Positions 1-8,813 of a stretch of 64,000 nt of DNA are shown one piece after another. The notes below the pieces were generated by a model. That model worked only from the letters and a program-made list of their open reading frames with translations, was not told the origin of the DNA and searched no databases. Position numbers and translations under genes: made by a program. The DNA is taken from positions 1 to 64,000 of the forward strand of contig NZ_LXHE01000009.1 in NCBI RefSeq assembly GCF_001656295.1, given 5' to 3'. Positions within the stretch are counted from its first letter, which is position 1. Each line of letters opens with the position of its first letter. The stretch comes from Moraxella catarrhalis. GTDB lineage: Bacteria; Pseudomonadota; Gammaproteobacteria; Pseudomonadales; Moraxellaceae.

Positions 1-545
1 ACGAAAATCCTGTGAATCATAGCCTTTATCAGCACTTAGCATGACAACATTGCTTAAATCAACTTTATCTATCAAGTCTTTTGCCATTTTGATGTCATGG
101 GTTGTGCCATCAGTGATGATAAAGGTCATTGGATTACCATGAGCATCAACGGCTAAATGTATTTTAGTTGTATTACCCCCATGACTTTTAGCAATCGCTT
201 GGTCTTTAGGGTTTGCTCCACTGCTATGTTGATGGGCTTTGATGTGGCTACCATCAATAAAGACCCATTCCATGTCTGGTTGGTTTATTACTTTGTTAAA
301 CAGTAAAATGAGCTTGTTATTGGCTGACCAACGGTTGAAGGCTTTGTAAACTGTATTGTGTTTCTAAAAATATCTGGGTAGGTCTCGCCATGGTAAGCCT
401 AATTGCATTCGATACAATACACCTTCTACAGTCTTTCGTAAGTTGGGTTTGTCATACAATCCAATTTCAAGTGAAATGGGTTTAAGTCTTTTCCATTGCT
501 TATCATTTAGCGCTTATCATTTAGCATGAGTTTGGGCTTAGTCAT
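1..545 (-). pseudogene. IS5-family transposase, broken and cut by the window edge
   Basis: Read on the minus strand from an ATG at 545, the DNA encodes a DDE transposase of the IS5 family, probably the IS427 group. Visible motifs are LPWRDLPRYF, KAFNRWSANNK, the first catalytic Asp in FIDGSHIKAHQHSSGA, the GGNTTKIHLAVDAHG stretch and ADKGYDS with the second Asp; the rest lies beyond position 1. The gene is damaged twice. An exact 14-bp tandem duplication at 498-525 shifts the frame after about 12 codons. An in-frame TAG follows PRYF near position 364. IS427-group elements sometimes use programmed frameshifting, but neither lesion looks like that: one is a duplication and the other a plain stop. 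No terminal inverted repeat could be fixed because the other end is missing. The nearby end should lie between 546 and about 610. Confidence 0.85.
498..525. repeat. 14-bp tandem duplication inside the transposase gene
   Basis: Two exact adjacent copies of a 14-base unit (498-511 and 512-525, unit GCTTATCATTTAGC on the plus strand). Removing one copy restores a continuous reading frame running LNDKQWKRLKPISLE. The duplication therefore explains the frameshift of the IS5 transposase. Confidence 0.9.
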
Positions 546-695
546 AGCGAGTAGTTCTCTTTTTGGTTCAGAGCTTAAAGTGTACTATCTCGCTATTTTT
601 TTTTGGCAAAATTTTCTTTTTCAATGTTCAACACGCCCTAGTCTTTTTTTGGTCAAGTTGGTATATTTGCCAAAATTTTATCCAGGATTTGACCT

Positions 696-1430
696 ATGAC
701 CCTACCGATTCTTTATCAAGATGAGCGCATCATTGTCATTAATAAGCCTGCTGGTATGTTGGTGCATCGCTCTTGGCTGGATAAGCATGAAACCACATTT
801 GTGATGCAAATCTTGCGCGATCAGATCAATCAACATGTCTACCCTGTGCATCGGCTTGACAGACCGACCTCAGGTGTTTTGGTTTTTGCGCTAGATAGTG
901 AAATGGCGCGATCATTGACAGAGCAGTTTGAGAATCAACACATCCAAAAATCTTACTTGGCGGTGGTGCGTGGTATTATTGGTGCTGGGCGGATTGATTA
1001 TGCACTAAAACCACGCCTTGATAAAATTGCCGATAAGTTTAGCAATCCCAATAAAGCACCCAAATCTGCCATAACCGATTATCAGGTTCTTGCCACAACG
1101 CAGCAACCATTTGTATCGTGTCAGCGTTTTGATAGCTCTCGGTATTCTTTGGTTCGCTTAACACCAATCACAGGGCGAAAGCATCAGTTGCGTCGCCATA
1201 TGAAGCATATTTTTCATCCCATTGTTGGCGATACCACTTATGGCGATAAAGTACAAAATCGTGCTGTGCTTGCACATGTTGGCGTCAAAAGACTGTTGTT
1301 GCATGCCCATCAATTGCAGTTTTGTCATCCATTACATGATGAGATGATCCGTATTGTTGCACCTTTGGATGCGGACTTTTGTCAAGTAATGGCAGCATTT
1401 GGATGGTCTGATGTGGACTTGATGGCTTAA
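696..1430 (+). CDS. truC: tRNA pseudouridine(65) synthase TruC
   Basis: RluA-family pseudouridine synthase of 244 residues, the usual size for TruC, which converts uridine 65 of tRNAs to pseudouridine in the cytoplasm. The catalytic signature HRLDRPTSG is at residues 52-60, with the nucleophilic Asp at 55; the form with RPTSG after HRLD is typical of TruC rather than RluA, C or D. There is no N-terminal S4 domain, also as expected for TruC. A second conserved block, LTPITGRKHQLRRHM, lies near residue 160. The start is supported by AGGA eight bases upstream. The gene stands alone downstream of the IS remnant and converges on hemJ with only 8 bases between them. Confidence 0.85.
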   Translation: MTLPILYQDERIIVINKPAGMLVHRSWLDKHETTFVMQILRDQINQHVYPVHRLDRPTSGVLVFALDSEMARSLTEQFENQHIQKSYLAVVRGIIGAGRIDYALKPRLDKIADKFSNPNKAPKSAITDYQVLATTQQPFVSCQRFDSSRYSLVRLTPITGRKHQLRRHMKHIFHPIVGDTTYGDKVQNRAVLAHVGVKRLLLHAHQLQFCHPLHDEMIRIVAPLDADFCQVMAAFGWSDVDLMA

Positions 1431-1438
1431 AAACAATA

Positions 1439-1864
1439 TCAAAAGGGCTTGACAATCACCAAAATCACCACTGCAATTAATATGACAACAGGAATTTCAT
1501 TAAACCATCGCCAATAAACATGGCTCTTATAGTGCGGGTTTTGAGCCAGCTTTAGGCGAAATTTACCACACGCTAAATGATAGATGCTAAGTAAAATAAC
1601 CAATAACAGCTTGGCGTGTAGCCAGCCTTGGGACAAATACACACTGGGTGCAAGGCTAATCATCCAAAGCCCAAAGCACCAAGTGGCGATCATCGAAGGC
1701 GTCATGATACCCCGATACAACTTACGCTCCATCAGGCTAAATCGTTCGATACTGGTTGTGTCTTGGCTCATGGCATGATAGACAAATAATCTGGGCAAAT
1801 AAAAAATCCCTGCAAACCAGCAGACCATCGAAATGATATGAAAAGCTTTGATGTATAAAAACAT
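1439..1864 (-). CDS. hemJ: protoporphyrinogen oxidase HemJ (UPF0093/CopD family)
   Basis: A 141-residue integral membrane protein with about four hydrophobic helices, matching the length of HemJ, the quinone-linked enzyme that oxidises protoporphyrinogen IX to protoporphyrin IX in late haem synthesis. The N-terminal block around residues 5-30 (KAFHIISMVCWFAGIFYLPR) has the conserved His and the WFAG..YLPRLFVYH pattern of the family. hemB, an earlier enzyme of the same pathway, lies at 45787 but is not linked. AAGG sits eight bases before the ATG. Just upstream of that is a four-unit heptanucleotide repeat (1877-1904), so expression might depend on repeat number. The family call is firm; the enzymatic role is inferred from the family. 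Confidence 0.82.
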   Translation of the reverse strand: MFLYIKAFHIISMVCWFAGIFYLPRLFVYHAMSQDTTSIERFSLMERKLYRGIMTPSMIATWCFGLWMISLAPSVYLSQGWLHAKLLLVILLSIYHLACGKFRLKLAQNPHYKSHVYWRWFNEIPVVILIAVVILVIVKPF

Positions 1865-1876
1865 GGTGCTACCTTG

Positions 1877-1904
1877 TTAGATGTTAGATGTTAGATGTTT
1901 GATG
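1877..1904. repeat. heptanucleotide tandem repeat (TTAGATG x3 plus one variant) upstream of hemJ
   Basis: Three exact TTAGATG units (1877-1883, 1884-1890, 1891-1897) are followed by TTTGATG (1898-1904). The tract ends 13 bases before the hemJ start codon, just behind its ribosome binding site. A change in copy number would alter promoter-to-start spacing or leader structure in 7-base steps. This is a candidate for slippage-based expression variation, not a demonstrated one. Confidence 0.85.
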
Positions 1905-1934
1905 AGCTTATTTTACCACCAAACCATCCATTAT

Positions 1935-1968
1935 AAAAAAAAGACGATATATGAAATATCATCTTTTT
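1935..1968 (-). terminator. intrinsic terminator of mcaP
   Basis: Twelve-base arms at 1939-1950 and 1956-1967 with one mismatch and a five-base loop. On the minus strand a T-rich run follows. It lies just behind the mcaP stop codon. Confidence 0.75.
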
Positions 1969-1983
1969 GTGTAGGTAGTAAGC

Positions 1984-3933
1984 TTAAAATGCCATCTGTG
2001 CACCCACGAAGCCGCCGATATTGGTATCGCCATCTTGATGCGTGGCATTGATGCCAGTAGTTAAGTTGGTTTTGCCAAGTTTGATCGTCGCACCCAGATG
2101 GGCGTGTGTGCTATTTTGTTGATCAAATGACACAGGCATGGCATAGCTGTGATGATAGCTTCGATTGGATAAGATGGTTGAATGAACGGTTTTATCACCA
2201 TCCTTGAATTCGTGCTGATAGCCCAATCCCGCCAAAACGCTGACCTTGTCATTCATCGCATAGTCCACCATGATACCAATGTCGCCTTGGAGGGATTGCT
2301 GCTTGGGTAGCTCATAGCTTAGAGCGGTTGAAAGCGTAGGCTGATTTTCAATCAGCGTATTGAGCTTAACTTCTTGGGCACGGATGCCAAGATAGGGGCG
2401 ATAGGTGACATTGCCTTGGGTAAAGTCATAGCTGCCTTGAAGTCCTGCATAAATCCGCTTACCTGTGGCCTGAGCTTGATGATTGCGGCTTTCACCATCC
2501 CAAGCGATGCGCCGATCGCTGTCTACACTCAAGCGATCAAGTCCGATATTGCCAGTAATGCGCAGACGATCCAAGTCATGACGGTGGTACAGACCAACAC
2601 CCACTTGTTTGACATCGGTATTGATGGTATCGCTAAGCGTATGATCTTGCTTTTGATAAGTCAAATATGCCCCTGAATGCCGATTTTGATTGGCGATATC
2701 AAAGCCAAGCATGATATTGGGCTGATCAGATTTATTTTGCTCATCAAGCCGATGATTGCTGATAGCGCCGTCAATCCATACAGATGACTGATCACCGCTT
2801 AAGCCATTTAAGCGGCGCGACAGCTGCTGGGTGTTTTGCTTGCCTTGTTGGATGATGAGCTTGGGCAATTGTCCCATTTGGACTGGACTATCAATCAAAG
2901 AGCGATAATACTGAGCCAAAATGCGATGCGTACGCCCTGAAGGGTGAATTTTATCAGCAAACGCATAAGTTTCATTGGCATTGGCGGCGGTTTGTTGCCA
3001 GTCGCTTGGTTTGCATGCTAACGATGATAAATTGGCATCTAGGTTTTGGCAAGCAGGTTCGGTCACATTACTAAACCCAAATCCTGCTGGATTGCTAACC
3101 GCTTCTTTGAGTAGGGCAAAGGTATTGGCAGCAATGACATTGGTGGTTTGGTTGTTTAAACTTTGATATAAAGTTTGGTTGTAAATATGAGCAGACAATG
3201 ACGCTGTGGCAGATTTGGTCGGATCTTGGGCGTATTCTGGCGTGACGCCAACATCAGGAAGACTGGGTACTAAAATGTGTTTTGCACCTGCTTGTCCAAG
3301 CTGCCCAACCAAGTTGGCTTGGTCATTGGCAGCGGTGGTAATGATTTCGGCTGCTTGCAACTGGGTTGGTGCTTTGGCTGCTTCAAACAAATCATTGGCA
3401 CCTGTCCAAACAGTATACAATGCTTTGGGATCGGCTTGATGATTATTTAAGGTCAGGTGGCGATTGATTTGGGTTTGTGCTGATGGGATGGTAAATAAAG
3501 GAATGGTGAAAAAAGGAACAGGTGCATTTTTGACCACATCTTCTTTGGTTCTTGCACCACCAACGGCATAGTTTGTACCAGTTAAGGTTGTCCCATCATT
3601 GGCATCGGCGGTATGTCCATAAGATTTTGCCAATACGCTTGACCAAACTGGATCGGTATTGGTCGTAAAAGATGGTTGGGCTTGATTAAAAACAGAAGCC
3701 GCCAGACTGTTTTTGCCAATCTGTGCCAAGCGTCCTGTGTCAGTTAGGCTATCCCCAAAAAATACTGTTTGGCTAAATTTTTGGGCGGTGGCGATGCTGC
3801 TTAAGCCCATCAGTGCAATCGCCATTGATAAAGGGCGGTATGTATGAGCCACCGCTTTGAGCGTTCTTTGGGCGATATTTTTAGTATGAACACTTTTGGC
3901 ATCAGTCATTTTGGGAGAAAGATGATGAATCAT
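1984..3933 (-). CDS. mcaP: GDSL esterase/phospholipase autotransporter McaP
   Basis: Type V autotransporter with an N-terminal GDSL lipolytic passenger and a C-terminal beta-barrel. From the ATG at 3933 the protein has 649 residues, and the nucleophile of the FFGDSLTDTGR motif is Ser62. M. catarrhalis McaP, an adhesin with esterase and phospholipase B activity, has about 650 residues and the same active-site position. The other SGNH blocks are visible: the GANDL motif in block III, and the Asp-His pair in FADKIHPSGRTH around residue 345. A signal peptide ends near residue 50 (SSIATAQ). The final 280 or so residues alternate in beta-barrel fashion and end in AQMAF, a terminal aromatic typical of outer-membrane barrels. 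A TTG in frame at 3975 is possible, but the ATG at 3933 has AAGGA seven bases upstream and is preferred. Confidence 0.92.
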   Translation of the reverse strand: MIHHLSPKMTDAKSVHTKNIAQRTLKAVAHTYRPLSMAIALMGLSSIATAQKFSQTVFFGDSLTDTGRLAQIGKNSLAASVFNQAQPSFTTNTDPVWSSVLAKSYGHTADANDGTTLTGTNYAVGGARTKEDVVKNAPVPFFTIPLFTIPSAQTQINRHLTLNNHQADPKALYTVWTGANDLFEAAKAPTQLQAAEIITTAANDQANLVGQLGQAGAKHILVPSLPDVGVTPEYAQDPTKSATASLSAHIYNQTLYQSLNNQTTNVIAANTFALLKEAVSNPAGFGFSNVTEPACQNLDANLSSLACKPSDWQQTAANANETYAFADKIHPSGRTHRILAQYYRSLIDSPVQMGQLPKLIIQQGKQNTQQLSRRLNGLSGDQSSVWIDGAISNHRLDEQNKSDQPNIMLGFDIANQNRHSGAYLTYQKQDHTLSDTINTDVKQVGVGLYHRHDLDRLRITGNIGLDRLSVDSDRRIAWDGESRNHQAQATGKRIYAGLQGSYDFTQGNVTYRPYLGIRAQEVKLNTLIENQPTLSTALSYELPKQQSLQGDIGIMVDYAMNDKVSVLAGLGYQHEFKDGDKTVHSTILSNRSYHHSYAMPVSFDQQNSTHAHLGATIKLGKTNLTTGINATHQDGDTNIGGFVGAQMAF

Positions 3934-4040
3934 CACGGTTTCCTTATTGGCTACATTAAATAAAATCCACCACAATCAAGCATGGTGATATTTATTGCTA
4001 TTGTTTATGCTTTGGTTATTTTAAAGATAAAGCATTAAAG

Positions 4041-5081
4041 TTATGCTGACAGCGGGCAATTGTGGGGCATCTCGGTAGTCATTACTGCACCGCTCATAGC
4101 GTCAATAATTTTGGGCTTTGGGGTAGGTTTAGAGGGCGTTAACCCAAGCTCAGCCATCAGGCGGTCATCGTGTGATGTGGACTGATTGCCTGTGGTTAGT
4201 AATTTGTCACCATAAAAAAATGAGTTTGCACCTGCCATAAATGCCAATGCTTGTTCACCATCACTCAAACTTTCACGCCCAGCAGATAGGCGGACATAGC
4301 TTGTTGGGCAACAGATACGAGTTACCGCAATGGTACGAATCCATTCAATGATTGATAATCGACCTTCGGCAATGACTTTATCACCAAGTGGCGTACCAGC
4401 AATTGGCACAAGCAAATTCACAGGAATGGACTGCGGTGGAACAGGCATTTGGGTCAGCTCATACACCCAATCAATGCGGTCTTCACGACTCTCACCCATA
4501 CCAACAATCGATCCTGAACAAACATTAATGCCTGCATCACGCACATGGCTAATGGTTGCCAACCGTTCATCATAAGTGCGTGTGCTTGTTACCGTATCAT
4601 AGTAATTGCGAGAGGTGTCAAGATTGTGGTTATAATAATCAAGGCCTGCATCTGCCAAAGTTTTGGCTTGTTCGGGCTTTAGCATGCCCAAAGTCATGCA
4701 AGTCTCAAGCCCCATGGCCTTAACTTCACTGATTAAATCCACCAAATAAGGCATGTCTTTTTCGCTGGGATGTTTCCAAGCTGCACCCATACAAAAGCGT
4801 GATGAACCTTGTGATTTGGCACGGCGAGCAGCGGCAAGCACTTTTTTGATTTCTAAACGCTTTTCGGCGGTCAGACCCGTTTTATCCCGATAATGACCCG
4901 ATTGGGAGCAATAGCCACAGTCTTCAGGGCAATTACCTGTTTTGATAGATAATAGCGTACTAATTTGTACTTCATTGGCGTTGAAATGCTCACGGTGTAC
5001 CGTTTGTGCTTGCATCAGCAAATCCATCAAAGGTAGCTCGAATAAGCGTGCGATTTCTTCCTTTGAAATAAGTATCTTCAT
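4041..5081 (-). CDS. bioB: biotin synthase BioB
   Basis: Radical-SAM enzyme of 346 residues that inserts sulphur into dethiobiotin, the last step of biotin synthesis. The SAM-cluster motif [10 protein letters not shown] gives Cys51, Cys55 and Cys58. Further blocks typical of BioB include [13 protein letters not shown] near residue 150, [11 protein letters not shown] near 190, and the AGRESLS stretch near 270, where Arg ligates the [2Fe-2S] cluster. The length and conservation indicate an intact gene. No other bio genes are in the window, so biotin synthesis is dispersed here. The start has GAGA seven bases upstream. Confidence 0.95.
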   Translation of the reverse strand: MKILISKEEIARLFELPLMDLLMQAQTVHREHFNANEVQISTLLSIKTGNCPEDCGYCSQSGHYRDKTGLTAEKRLEIKKVLAAARRAKSQGSSRFCMGAAWKHPSEKDMPYLVDLISEVKAMGLETCMTLGMLKPEQAKTLADAGLDYYNHNLDTSRNYYDTVTSTRTYDERLATISHVRDAGINVCSGSIVGMGESREDRIDWVYELTQMPVPPQSIPVNLLVPIAGTPLGDKVIAEGRLSIIEWIRTIAVTRICCPTSYVRLSAGRESLSDGEQALAFMAGANSFFYGDKLLTTGNQSTSHDDRLMAELGLTPSKPTPKPKIIDAMSGAVMTTEMPHNCPLSA

Positions 5082-5195
5082 TAATCAATCTCGCTTAAAT
5101 TTGGTAAACAATTGTACTCAAAAATTTGCCAAATAGCAACCGCATTTCATGGGCATTTCTCACGCAACTTTAACGCTGATGGTTTTTTAAGTCAA

Positions 5196-5684
5196 TTATT
5201 TGGTCATTTTTTGCTTGATGCCGTCAAAAAAACCTTTGGTGTGTTTGGCGTATGGCTTAATGGCGTCAATATATCCTTGATATTCTTTGGGAATACTGGC
5301 GGCTTGCTTACCAATACCTGCAAGCCAAAGCACCAACTTGTAATCACCCGTGATTTTAACATCACCATCTTGAATGGCAGTCATTAATGCCGCAACATCG
5401 CCTTTGGTGAATAATTTTGCACCTGTTAGCGAATCTTTAAAGTCAATCGTCAAATCAGGATGATCAGCTTTACCTAAAGCCTGTCCAAAATATCCTTGCT
5501 CAAAGCGAAAATAACGCTCAACATTGGGTGCGGTAAATTGAATGCACAATGATTTATCCTTGATAAGCTGGTTGAATGCTTCATTATTGCGTGATTTGGC
5601 AAGGTTTTGTAATCGCAAACCCATGATTGCCAATAATGCATCTAAAGGGTCAGTTTTTACATGAATGATAGGCAGGGTAAACAT
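5196..5684 (-). CDS. SCP2 sterol-binding domain protein
   Basis: A 162-residue cytoplasmic protein with no signal or membrane segment. Its middle part, about residues 35-125, reads like an SCP-2 lipid-binding domain (IQFTAPNVERYFRFEQGYF, then DLTIDFKDSLTGAKLF and GDVKITGDYKLVLWLAG). Proteins of this fold bind hydrophobic ligands; the UbiJ and UbiT accessory factors of ubiquinone synthesis belong to the same superfamily. No ubi genes are adjacent, so a quinone role is only a possibility. AAGGA six bases before the ATG supports the start. It is oriented with serB upstream, 58 bases away, and could be cotranscribed. Confidence 0.7.
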   Translation of the reverse strand: MFTLPIIHVKTDPLDALLAIMGLRLQNLAKSRNNEAFNQLIKDKSLCIQFTAPNVERYFRFEQGYFGQALGKADHPDLTIDFKDSLTGAKLFTKGDVAALMTAIQDGDVKITGDYKLVLWLAGIGKQAASIPKEYQGYIDAIKPYAKHTKGFFDGIKQKMTK

Positions 5685-5742
5685 GATATTTCCTTAAAAT
5701 TTGAAATTAAATGAAATTAAATTAAATTGTATAAAACGCAAA

Positions 5743-6858
5743 TCAAGATTGGTAATCCAGCCTATGACCTAAGGCATAAATCACACCTTCAAGCCCTGTG
5801 ATATTAACCGCAGCCGATGCTTTGGCTTGCACAATCGGCTTGGCATGATAGGCAATGCCAAGGTCGCTATTTGCCATCATGGGTAAATCATTGGCACCAT
5901 CGCCAATGCAGATGACTTGTTGCATGGGCAAACCTAAGCGTTCAGCCACTTTTTTGACGATAATGGCTTTTTGATGACCATCTAAAATATTATCATCTAC
6001 CATGCCTGTTAAGGCGTTGCCATCATGAAGTAAAGGGTTTGCATAATATTCATCCATACCAAGAACTTGGCTGATGTGTTTGGCAAAGGGTTCAAACCCA
6101 CCTGAAATGAGTACTGTATGATAGCCAATGGCCTGAAGCGCACGCATGGCAGCAACAGCACCTGGCTGAATGTGAATGTGTTTGGCGATAATCTCATCAA
6201 TGCTATCTAAAGGTATGCCCTCTAAAAGTGCCACACGGCGGGCAAAACTTGTGGCAAAATCAATCTCACCACGCATGGCTTGTTCGGTGATGATAGAAAC
6301 TTGCTCTTCGACACCACAAAATTTTGCCAATTCAACAATCACCTCTTCTTCAATGAGTGTTGAATCCATATCAAAACATGCCAAGCGATGGCGTGTGAGC
6401 ATCTTGTCTGCTGATAAAATATGGACATCGGCATGAATAATATTTGATAAATAACTGGTGATTTGGTCATCAATGATATGTGCCGCCACAGTTTTGCTGA
6501 TTTGACCCATATCATGCTTTGGTGCTAATAAATAACGATGAATGTTCACTTTGGCTAATGGGTAATCGATACTGATCAGATGTGCGTGAGCCTTGGCAAT
6601 ATCATCATCTTCAACAACAGACAGTTGCCAATGAGCTTCGGTATCTACCCAGTTTTGCATCAGAGTATCAATATCAGCTTCTTGGCTCGATGGTGTCACC
6701 ACAATGATAGCAAATAAAGGCAGTTGTGATAGTTTTGCTGTGATGTCATTGGCGGTAAAATCATAACCAATCACCTCATTTGGTAAATGATGAGCAACGG
6801 TATTTAAGGCGGTTTGCCATGCTTGGCTATTTTTGGGCAGAGCATAAGTAAAAGACAT
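5743..6858 (-). CDS. serB: phosphoserine phosphatase SerB
   Basis: HAD-superfamily phosphatase of 371 residues that makes L-serine from phosphoserine. The catalytic motif I, FDMDSTLIEEE, places the nucleophilic and acid Asp residues at 163 and 165. Motif II is the LISGGFEPF block near residue 255. Motif III is the GDGANDLPMM block near 318. The first 150 or so residues are the longer N-terminal regulatory (ACT-like) region found in Moraxellaceae and Pseudomonas SerB. AAAGG lies six bases before the start. It is divergent from the YtjB-like membrane gene at 7131, the same arrangement as serB and ytjB in E. coli. Confidence 0.95.
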   Translation of the reverse strand: MSFTYALPKNSQAWQTALNTVAHHLPNEVIGYDFTANDITAKLSQLPLFAIIVVTPSSQEADIDTLMQNWVDTEAHWQLSVVEDDDIAKAHAHLISIDYPLAKVNIHRYLLAPKHDMGQISKTVAAHIIDDQITSYLSNIIHADVHILSADKMLTRHRLACFDMDSTLIEEEVIVELAKFCGVEEQVSIITEQAMRGEIDFATSFARRVALLEGIPLDSIDEIIAKHIHIQPGAVAAMRALQAIGYHTVLISGGFEPFAKHISQVLGMDEYYANPLLHDGNALTGMVDDNILDGHQKAIIVKKVAERLGLPMQQVICIGDGANDLPMMANSDLGIAYHAKPIVQAKASAAVNITGLEGVIYALGHRLDYQS

Positions 6859-7087
6859 ATCAAACCTTTGGGGCAGCTATTATGATTGAATAGAATTTTA
6901 CATATTAGCAGTTAATCAGGCATTTTAAAAGACTTAAAGCGAATTTTCTAGGTGCAAGATGGCTTTAATCCATCAAACTGATTTTTTAATTTTTAAAAAA
7001 TACTGAGATAGCCACGATGATATTGCTCAAATTTTCATTGATAAGCTGATAAAATCCTGTCAAGCCCATAGCTATTGAAATAATTAA

Positions 7088-7096
7088 TGCTATAAT
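7088..7096 (+). promoter_or_regulatory. extended -10 promoter of the YtjB-like gene
   Basis: TGCTATAAT, a perfect TATAAT preceded by the TGN extension; no convincing -35 box is seen. Transcription from about 7103 would give a leader of roughly 28 bases to the ATG at 7131. Confidence 0.6.
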
Positions 7097-7130
7097 ACTA
7101 GGATTTAATTTTTATGATTTGGCAACTCTC

Positions 7131-8387
7131 ATGACATACTTAGCACCCAGACAGGGTATTTTTGCGGCAATCGTTTTGGCGAGCTTGGTTTTGCATTTAT
7201 TATTTTTTGTCATCAGTGCCGAGCGAGGTATCAGTACACAAAATCAACAGGCGGTTGAACGCAGTGTTATGATGCTAAGTCAGGAAATCGCAGCACCACT
7301 GGCAGCTTATGATCGTGTTAGTATGAGCGTCATTGCAGAGCCTTATGTTGATGAGCCTATGATTGCTTATGTGGGTATTTATGACAGCCAAGGCGGCGTA
7401 TTGGTACCGCTTGGAGAGATGGCAGAAGGCTATCGTGCCGAAGAGGTGGTGACATCAGGGGATCAGGTGCTTGGTAAAGTGGTTGTACAAGCCAAAACAG
7501 TCAGCCGTGCCAAGATTTTGTCAGGCAATTGGGTATTTTTATTGAGCGTGATTGGGCTACATATCATCTTGTGGCTGATTTATGGCTATGTGGCGCGTCC
7601 AACCGAGGCGCTTAAATCCCAGATTGCCAAAGAAGTGCGTACCGAGCTACTTTCTAAAGGCATTTTGTCCGAGCAAATTACAGACGAACCTGCGACACAC
7701 ATTCAATCAACTGAAGATAACGATGTGGTATCTGATGACGAGATAACCGCATCAATATCAACCGAAAACCAAAGTGATCCAAATCATACCAAGCTTGAGC
7801 TTGCTGCTGCTTATACCGTTCAAGTTCAGTTCCAAGATCCGTACAGCTTATTGACAACGGTCAGCATTGAGTCTAAAGATGCATATTTTGCTTTATGTGA
7901 TCAGTTGTTTGAAAGAGCGTGTCATGCACTGCTTGAGTTGCCTTTATTTGCAGGCGTGGCAATGATTGACCAAAACCCATTCACCGAGCAAGGAGCATCA
8001 GTGACACTTTATGCCACGGATGATCATGCCAAAACAGCGGCAGCGGCGGCACTACTTTCTCAGCTTTTATTGATGGTCAATGAAGTAGTATATCAAAAGC
8101 ACCGTGAACTAAAACGCTTTGCCTTGCCCATCAAAACCGTTACCAGTGATTCAGAATTGTCAGATGTTGCCAAATCCATCTTAGCCATCCGCAAAGAAAA
8201 ATCACTGATTATTTTTGCAGAGGCTGGGCGTAATCAAGCCGCCATGTATATGACTTTAGCCGCCATCACGCACCCAAGTACGGTACATGAACGAGATGGT
8301 CGAGAAGTTGTTGGAATGACGAGTGCCACCGCTGATCGACTAAAAATTGCACGAGATAAAACGCTGCTTGGTGATGATAATGCTTGA
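7131..8387 (+). CDS. membrane protein of the AhpA/YtjB (SMP) type
   Basis: A 418-residue protein with a hydrophobic helix at about residues 8-28, a periplasmic stretch of about 100 residues, a second helix near 140-160, and a soluble cytoplasmic tail of about 250 residues. The periplasmic section (VYVGIYDSQG and nearby) and the divergent position beside serB match the YtjB/SMP family of E. coli and the equivalent gene in Acinetobacter. Function in that family is poorly known; an inner-membrane role is inferred. The acidic linker near residues 185-220 is low in complexity. An in-frame TTG at 7119 is an alternative start, but the promoter at 7088 favours the ATG at 7131. Neither start has a clear ribosome binding site. 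Confidence 0.6.
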   Translation: MTYLAPRQGIFAAIVLASLVLHLLFFVISAERGISTQNQQAVERSVMMLSQEIAAPLAAYDRVSMSVIAEPYVDEPMIAYVGIYDSQGGVLVPLGEMAEGYRAEEVVTSGDQVLGKVVVQAKTVSRAKILSGNWVFLLSVIGLHIILWLIYGYVARPTEALKSQIAKEVRTELLSKGILSEQITDEPATHIQSTEDNDVVSDDEITASISTENQSDPNHTKLELAAAYTVQVQFQDPYSLLTTVSIESKDAYFALCDQLFERACHALLELPLFAGVAMIDQNPFTEQGASVTLYATDDHAKTAAAAALLSQLLLMVNEVVYQKHRELKRFALPIKTVTSDSELSDVAKSILAIRKEKSLIIFAEAGRNQAAMYMTLAAITHPSTVHERDGREVVGMTSATADRLKIARDKTLLGDDNA

Positions 8388-8412
8388 CAAAATATTCAAT
8401 TGGCTTTATAAG
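8384..8412 (+). promoter_or_regulatory. strong sigma70 promoter for the small acidic protein gene
   Basis: TTGACA at 8384-8389, a 17-base spacer, then TATAAG at 8407-8412. The -35 box overlaps the stop codon of the preceding gene. The leader would be about 63 bases long. Confidence 0.75.
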
Positions 8413-8481
8413 GCTACAGTAAAGACCTGATTTTTATAAAGCGTCGGGTCACATACAAATTTCAACACACTGGGAGTCATT

Positions 8482-8709
8482 ATGAGTGATATTAATGATG
8501 ATTTTGATGATGACAATTTTGATGAAGATGCTGATGCCATTTTGGTTGATGAAGGTAAGGCAAAACCCCTTGAAAAACGCCTAAAAATTGATGCTTTGCT
8601 TGAAGAGCAGCGTCTAAATAAGTTAAAGCGCGCCTTAGAAGATGGCGATGATTTTGCTGAATTTGATGATCTGGATGATGAGTTTGACGATCTGGATGAC
8701 GATTTTTAA
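8482..8709 (+). CDS. small highly acidic protein, PA3496-like
   Basis: A 75-residue protein with Asp/Glu-rich ends (repeated DDFDD and DLDDEFDDLDDDF) and a basic-amphipathic middle (KPLEKRLKIDALLEEQRLNKLKRALED) predicted to be helical. The arrangement of a KR.I..LLE..RL.. helix between acidic tails resembles the PA3496 family of putative envelope-integrity proteins in Pseudomonas and relatives. That resemblance is from memory and no motif is decisive. GGGAG eight bases upstream marks the start, and a strong promoter lies at 8384. It is probably monocistronic. Confidence 0.6.
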   Translation: MSDINDDFDDDNFDEDADAILVDEGKAKPLEKRLKIDALLEEQRLNKLKRALEDGDDFAEFDDLDDEFDDLDDDF

Positions 8710-8813
8710 CATCTAAAGTTTTTAAAATCTAATGATTGTTTTGGATATAAAATTAAGCTGTCATAATCACCTTTGGGCGACAATATTTGACCCACAATAG
8801 TAATGAGTTTGTT

